DNA from: an uncultured Oscillospiraceae bacterium
GTDB taxonomy: Bacteria; Bacillota_A; Clostridia; Oscillospirales; Oscillospiraceae
Length of the DNA stretch: 10,803 bases
Assembly: GCA_900770015.1 (NCBI GenBank)
Contig: CAAGIU010000405.1
Location: 1 to 10,803, forward strand
Direction: 5' to 3'
Shown here piece after piece: positions 7,483 through 10,803 of the stretch. A program made the translations under genes and the position numbers. The first letter of the stretch is position 1, and each line of letters starts with the position of its first letter. The notes under the pieces were generated by a model. That model was not told where the DNA came from, did not search any database, and worked only from the letters and a program-made list of their open reading frames with translations.

Positions 7483-8226
7483 ATGGTCGTATTTGAAAAA
7501 CCCAAGGCCCTGACCGATAAGGTGTTCCATTACTGCCCCGGCTGTACCCATGGCATCATCCACCGTCTGGTGGCCGAGGTCATCGACGAGCTGGGCATTG
7601 AAGGAAAGACCGTGGGCATCGCCCCCGTTGGCTGCGCCGTTATGGCCTATGATTACTTCGCCTGCGACATGATCGAGGCAGCCCACGGCCGTGCCCCCGC
7701 CGTTGCCACCGGCGTCAAGCGCTCCATGCCCGACAAGGTGGTCTTCACCTATCAAGGCGACGGCGACCTGGCTTCCATCGGCATGTGCGAGACCGTCAGC
7801 ACCGCTGCCCGGGGTGAGAACATCACCATTATCTTTGTCAACAACGCCATTTACGGCATGACCGGCGGCCAGATGGCCCCCACCAGCCTTATCGGGCAGG
7901 TCACCCAGACCTCTCCCTATGGCCGCGACCCCAAGACCCAGGGCTATCCCATCCGGGTCTGCGAGCTGCTGGCCACCCTGGATGCCCCCCAGTATCTGGA
8001 GCGCGTCACCGTCAACAGCGTCGCCAATGTCCGCAAGGCCAAGAAGGCCATCAAGAAGGCCTTCCAGAACCAGATCGAGGGCAAGGGCTTCTCCCTGGTG
8101 GAGGTCGTCTCCGCCTGTCCCACCAACTGGGGCATGACTCCCCAGAAGGCGCTGGAATGGATCGATGAAAAGATGCTGCCCCAGTACCCCCTGGGCTGCT
8201 ACCGGGACAAGGATAAGGAGGCGTGA
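7483..8226 (+). CDS. 2-oxoacid:ferredoxin oxidoreductase beta subunit (thiamine diphosphate-binding), VOR/KOR type
   Basis: This 247-residue TPP-binding subunit begins with HYCPGCTHG (16-24). It contains the thiamine diphosphate/Mg2+ motif GDGDLASIG (92-100) continuing to NN (120-121) and YGMTGGQ (124-130). That last signature is usual in VOR and KOR beta subunits. A TTG at 7474 in the same frame overlaps the alpha stop and the ribosome binding site itself, so it cannot be used. GGGAGGT (7468-7474) is eight bases before ATG 7483, which I take as the start. The subunit forms the catalytic core with the alpha and gamma subunits and carries the hydroxyalkyl-TPP intermediate through which the acyl-CoA carboxylation or oxoacid decarboxylation runs. 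The C-terminal 20 residues are charged and polar, as in its relatives. Confidence 0.94.
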   Translation: MVVFEKPKALTDKVFHYCPGCTHGIIHRLVAEVIDELGIEGKTVGIAPVGCAVMAYDYFACDMIEAAHGRAPAVATGVKRSMPDKVVFTYQGDGDLASIGMCETVSTAARGENITIIFVNNAIYGMTGGQMAPTSLIGQVTQTSPYGRDPKTQGYPIRVCELLATLDAPQYLERVTVNSVANVRKAKKAIKKAFQNQIEGKGFSLVEVVSACPTNWGMTPQKALEWIDEKMLPQYPLGCYRDKDKEA

Positions 8227-8228
8227 GC

Positions 8229-8765
8229 ATGGAATATCAAATCGTCATCGCCGGCTTCGGCGGACAGGGCCTGCTGTTTGCCGGTAAGGTGCTGGCCTAC
8301 GCCGCTCTGACCGAGCAGCGGGAGCTGAGCTGGCTGCCCTCCTACGGCCCCGAAATGCGCGGCGGCACCGCCAACTGCAACGTCATCATCAGCGACAGCC
8401 CCGTGGGTTCTCCCATTGTCCAGAACCCCAATGTGCTGATGGTCATGAATACCCCGTCCCTGGACAAGTATGAGAAGTCCGTTGCCCCCGGCGGTAAAAT
8501 CTTTGTGGACTCCACCCTGATTTCCCGGAAGGTGGAGCGGGAGGACGTGGAAGTTTTCTACATCCCTGCCACCAAGATGGCCTCCGATATGGGTATGCCC
8601 ACCCTGGCCAATATGATCCTGCTGGGCGCCATTGTCAAGGCCACCGGCTGCATCACCGATGAGGGTATGCTGGCGGGCCTGAACAAGATCATCCCGGCTA
8701 AGAAAGCCAATCTGCTGGATGCCAACCTCAAGTGCATCCAGGCCGGAAAGGACTTCCTGGCATGA
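8229..8765 (+). CDS. 2-oxoacid:ferredoxin oxidoreductase gamma subunit
   Basis: The 178-residue protein shows the gamma-domain signatures GFGGQG (9-14) at the start of a Rossmann-like fold and SYGPEMRGG (38-46). This domain helps to bind CoA and completes the four-subunit enzyme. AAGGAGG (8215-8221) is seven bases before ATG 8229 but only one base before the in-frame GTG 8223, so ATG 8229 is the likely start. It follows the beta subunit stop by two bases. The full delta-alpha-beta-gamma set is present and uninterrupted, so the enzyme should be functional. Confidence 0.94.
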   Translation: MEYQIVIAGFGGQGLLFAGKVLAYAALTEQRELSWLPSYGPEMRGGTANCNVIISDSPVGSPIVQNPNVLMVMNTPSLDKYEKSVAPGGKIFVDSTLISRKVEREDVEVFYIPATKMASDMGMPTLANMILLGAIVKATGCITDEGMLAGLNKIIPAKKANLLDANLKCIQAGKDFLA

Positions 8766-9541
8766 GAGTTTCCTGCATTCAGCTGGATGTGCTTCTTGGG
8801 CAGCCCGCCGAAAACTACCGCCGGGCAGAGGAGCTGATCCGCCGGGCAGCGGCAGAAAAGCCCGATGTGATCCTACTGCCGGAGCTGTGGGATGTGGGAT
8901 TCTTCCCCAAGGAGAACCTGAAAGAGGTGGCGGACCGGGAGCACACCCGCGTCACCGCCTTCGCGTCCCGGATGGCAAAGGAGCTGGGCATCAACATCGT
9001 GGCAGGCAGCGTTGCCGACCTGCGCGGTGACGAAGTTTACAACACCGCCTGCGTCTTTGACCGTCAGGGCAATCCCGTGGCTGTGTATGATAAAACCCAC
9101 CTGTTTTCCCCCATGGGTGAGCACGACTACTTCGCCAAGGGCGACCATGTGTGCCGCTTCGAATTGGACGGCCATATGTGCGGCATCATCATCTGCTATG
9201 ATGTCCGGTTCCCGGAGCTGATCCGCACCATGACGGTGCCCGGCATCGAGATGATGTTCATGGTGTCCCAGTGGCCGGATGTACGGGTGCCGCATCTGGA
9301 GGTGCTCACCGCCGCCAGAGCCATCGAAAACCAGATCTATCTTGCCTGCTGCAACGCCTGCGGCAAGGCGGGGCCGACCCAATACGGCGGACACTCCCGG
9401 ATCATCGATCCCTGGGGCAAGGTGCTGGTAAGCGCAGGCTCCGGTGAGCAGATCATCACTGCGGACTGTGATTTTGAAGTCACGAAGCGGATCCGCCAAT
9501 CCATGCATATTTTTACCGACCGTCGGCCGGATATTTATTAA
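8762..9541 (+). CDS. Carbon-nitrogen hydrolase, omega-amidase-like (nitrilase superfamily)
   Basis: This 259-residue enzyme has the nitrilase-superfamily triad: Glu41 (LLPELWD), Lys111 (VYDKTHLF) and the nucleophile Cys145 (ICYDVRFPE). The length and these contexts resemble omega-amidases (NIT2/YafV/MtnU), which hydrolyse 2-oxoglutaramate or 2-oxosuccinamate to the dicarboxylate and ammonia. ATG 8762 overlaps the gamma stop codon as ATGA; an in-frame ATG 30 bases upstream lies inside the gamma gene and would add ten unusual residues. Sitting directly before the aminotransferase, it may remove the 2-oxoglutaramate left when glutamine is the amino donor, making transamination irreversible (inferred from the glutamine transaminase-omega-amidase pairing). 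Hydrolysis of a short-chain amide to feed the ligases is an alternative. Substrate cannot be read from the sequence. Confidence 0.85.
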   Translation: MRVSCIQLDVLLGQPAENYRRAEELIRRAAAEKPDVILLPELWDVGFFPKENLKEVADREHTRVTAFASRMAKELGINIVAGSVADLRGDEVYNTACVFDRQGNPVAVYDKTHLFSPMGEHDYFAKGDHVCRFELDGHMCGIIICYDVRFPELIRTMTVPGIEMMFMVSQWPDVRVPHLEVLTAARAIENQIYLACCNACGKAGPTQYGGHSRIIDPWGKVLVSAGSGEQIITADCDFEVTKRIRQSMHIFTDRRPDIY

Positions 9542-9554
9542 GGAGAGATTCAAA

Positions 9555-10637
9555 ATGGAATACAAGTTTCCTGTAACCAGAACCACCCACCCCAAGCCCC
9601 GTCCTGCTGACGAGACCAAGCTGGGCTTCGCCAAGTACTTCACCGACCACATGTTCGTCATGGACTATGACGAGGGTCAGGGCTGGCACGACGGCCGGGT
9701 GGTTCCCCATGAGCCGTTCCTGATTGAGCCTGCCTGCGCCGTGCTGCACTACTCCCAGTGCATGTTCGAGGGCATGAAGGCATACCGGAATCCCGACGGC
9801 GGCATTCAGCTGTTCCGGCCCGACATGAACATCGCCCGTATGAAGCGCACCAACGAGCGCATGTGCATCCCCGAGCTGCCCGGTGACATCTTCCTGGCCG
9901 CGGTCAAGGCCGTCATCCAGGAGGACATTGACTGGGTTCCCTCCGCTCCCGGCACCGCTCTGTACATCCGTCCCTTCATCTTTGGCGATGAGGTCTCCTT
10001 CTCCGTGCTGCCCGCCAAGCACTACAAGTTCATGATCATCCTGAGCCCCACCGGCTCCTACTACGCTGCCAACGACGGCGGTCTGAGCACCACCCGCATC
10101 TATGTGCAGGATGAGTACATCCGCGCTGCCCGGGGCGGCACCGGCTTTGCCAAGTGCGGCGGCAACTACGGCGGCGGTATGCGCGCCTCCCGGGATGCCA
10201 TGAAGTATAACTGCAAGGACGTTCTGTGGCTGGATGCCGCCGAGAACAAGTACGTCGAGGAAATTGGCACCTCCAACGCCTTCTTCCGCATCAATGACGA
10301 GGTCATCACCGCACCGCTGGATTCCGGCACGATCCTGCCCGGCATCACCCGTAACTCCGTTATTCAGCTGCTGAAGAAGTGGGGCATCAAGGTCACTGAG
10401 CGGAAGCTGTCCATCGACGAGATCGTGGAAGCCTCCAAGCAGGGCACCCTGCAGGAGATCTTCGCCTCCGGCACCGCCGCTGTCATTTCTCCCATCGGCT
10501 GGCTGTGCGTCAAGGGCACCGACGTGGAAGTCGGCGACACCAAGGTCGGCCCCGTGGCCCAGAGACTGTATGACACCCTGTATGGCATGCAGACCGGCAC
10601 CGTGGAAGACGACATGGGCTGGATCTATAAGCTGTAA
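9555..10637 (+). CDS. ilvE: Branched-chain amino acid aminotransferase (class IV PLP enzyme)
   Basis: The 360-residue fold-type IV aminotransferase is of the longer BCAT form. Evidence includes the conserved QCMFEGMKAY (68-77) and YIRPFIFG (137-144) regions, the PLP lysine Lys200 in GFAKCGGNYGG, and EEIGTSNAFF (235-244) for PLP-phosphate and substrate binding. It interconverts Val, Ile or Leu and the 2-oxoacids with 2-oxoglutarate/glutamate. AAGGAG (9540-9545) overlaps the stop codon of the amidase gene and lies nine bases before ATG 9555; the upstream in-frame extension falls within the amidase gene. As the last gene before a strong terminator, it completes the route from acyl-CoA to amino acid. 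Direction is set by metabolite levels, but control from amino-acid-starvation leaders implies use in synthesis. Confidence 0.93.
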   Translation: MEYKFPVTRTTHPKPRPADETKLGFAKYFTDHMFVMDYDEGQGWHDGRVVPHEPFLIEPACAVLHYSQCMFEGMKAYRNPDGGIQLFRPDMNIARMKRTNERMCIPELPGDIFLAAVKAVIQEDIDWVPSAPGTALYIRPFIFGDEVSFSVLPAKHYKFMIILSPTGSYYAANDGGLSTTRIYVQDEYIRAARGGTGFAKCGGNYGGGMRASRDAMKYNCKDVLWLDAAENKYVEEIGTSNAFFRINDEVITAPLDSGTILPGITRNSVIQLLKKWGIKVTERKLSIDEIVEASKQGTLQEIFASGTAAVISPIGWLCVKGTDVEVGDTKVGPVAQRLYDTLYGMQTGTVEDDMGWIYKL

Positions 10638-10650
10638 GAATGGATAATGA

Positions 10651-10686
10651 AAACCCTCCGTATGCCCAGCCGTACGGAGGGTTTTT
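10651..10686 (+). terminator. Intrinsic terminator of the operon
   Basis: AAACCCTCCGTA (10651-10662) pairs perfectly with TACGGAGGGTTT (10673-10684), forming a 12-bp stem with a 10-base loop and a run T10682-T10686. It lies 13 bases after the aminotransferase stop. The A-rich 5' flank means it could also act, more weakly, for transcripts from the other side. Confidence 0.92.
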
Positions 10687-10803
10687 GCGTCTGATCCTGT
10701 TCGGAGAGTGTGGAGAGGAAACAAAAGGCAACACCGCATAATGGGGCAAGGAGATTCGGCAAGAGATTTTGCCCCAAGCGAAAGTATGAAAAATGCGGGA
10801 ATA
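10687..10803. other. Intergenic region with imperfect direct repeat and hairpin, no gene seen
   Basis: These 117 bases contain no supportable gene on either strand. GGGGCAA (10743-10749) can pair with TTGCCCC (10769-10775), and the inner GGCAA (10758-10762) can alternatively pair with TTGCC (10769-10773). The two arms arise from an imperfect direct repeat (GGCAAGGAGATT / GGCAAGAGATT). It may be the leader or 5' region of a gene beyond the window. Confidence 0.3.

Noticed and set aside
9513..10739. Minus-strand open frame of 408 codons opposite the aminotransferase
   Set aside because: It has no domain signatures and its composition mirrors the BCAT codons, and it spans the terminator. It is an antisense artefact.

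Overview
The window looks like a chromosomal piece of an anaerobic, fairly GC-rich member of the Clostridia, probably a gut or rumen type. The evidence is two classical T-box leaders, strong AGGAGG-type ribosome binding sites, ferredoxin-linked 2-oxoacid metabolism and sigma-A-like promoters. The exact genus cannot be read from the sequence. All recognised genes lie on the + strand.

Layout: the tail of an unidentified gene (2-106) and a hairpin (120-145) are followed by promoter P1 and T-box leader 1 (to about 551), which controls an HTH-cupin-acyl-CoA synthetase (572-2845). Seven bases after that gene a second promoter P2 and T-box leader 2 (2853-3165) begin. They control a paralogous HTH-cupin-acyl-CoA synthetase (3196-5487), then a tightly packed series: P-loop ATPase, 2x[4Fe-4S] ferredoxin subunit, alpha, beta and gamma subunits of a 2-oxoacid (ketoisovalerate-type) ferredoxin oxidoreductase, a nitrilase-family omega-amidase-like enzyme and a branched-chain aminotransferase. 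The series ends at a strong intrinsic terminator (10651-10686). The last 117 bases hold a small repeat or hairpin but no gene I can support.

How the genes fit together: by folding Stem I by hand I read the specifier codon of leader 1 as AUC (Ile) and that of leader 2 as GUA (Val). T-boxes switch genes on when the cognate tRNA is uncharged, so this operon should be made when Ile or Val runs short. The enzymes form a complete short route from branched-chain fatty acid to amino acid: ATP-dependent CoA activation (AMP-forming ligases), reductive carboxylation of the acyl-CoA to the branched 2-oxoacid (VOR with its ferredoxin subunit), and transamination (BCAT), perhaps pulled by omega-amidase removal of a glutamine-derived 2-oxoacid amide. 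My central inference is a tRNA-controlled salvage or assimilation pathway that builds Ile and Val from 2-methylbutyrate and isobutyrate, with one dedicated ligase per amino acid and shared downstream enzymes. The reductive direction is inferred from regulation and enzyme type and is not proven by sequence.
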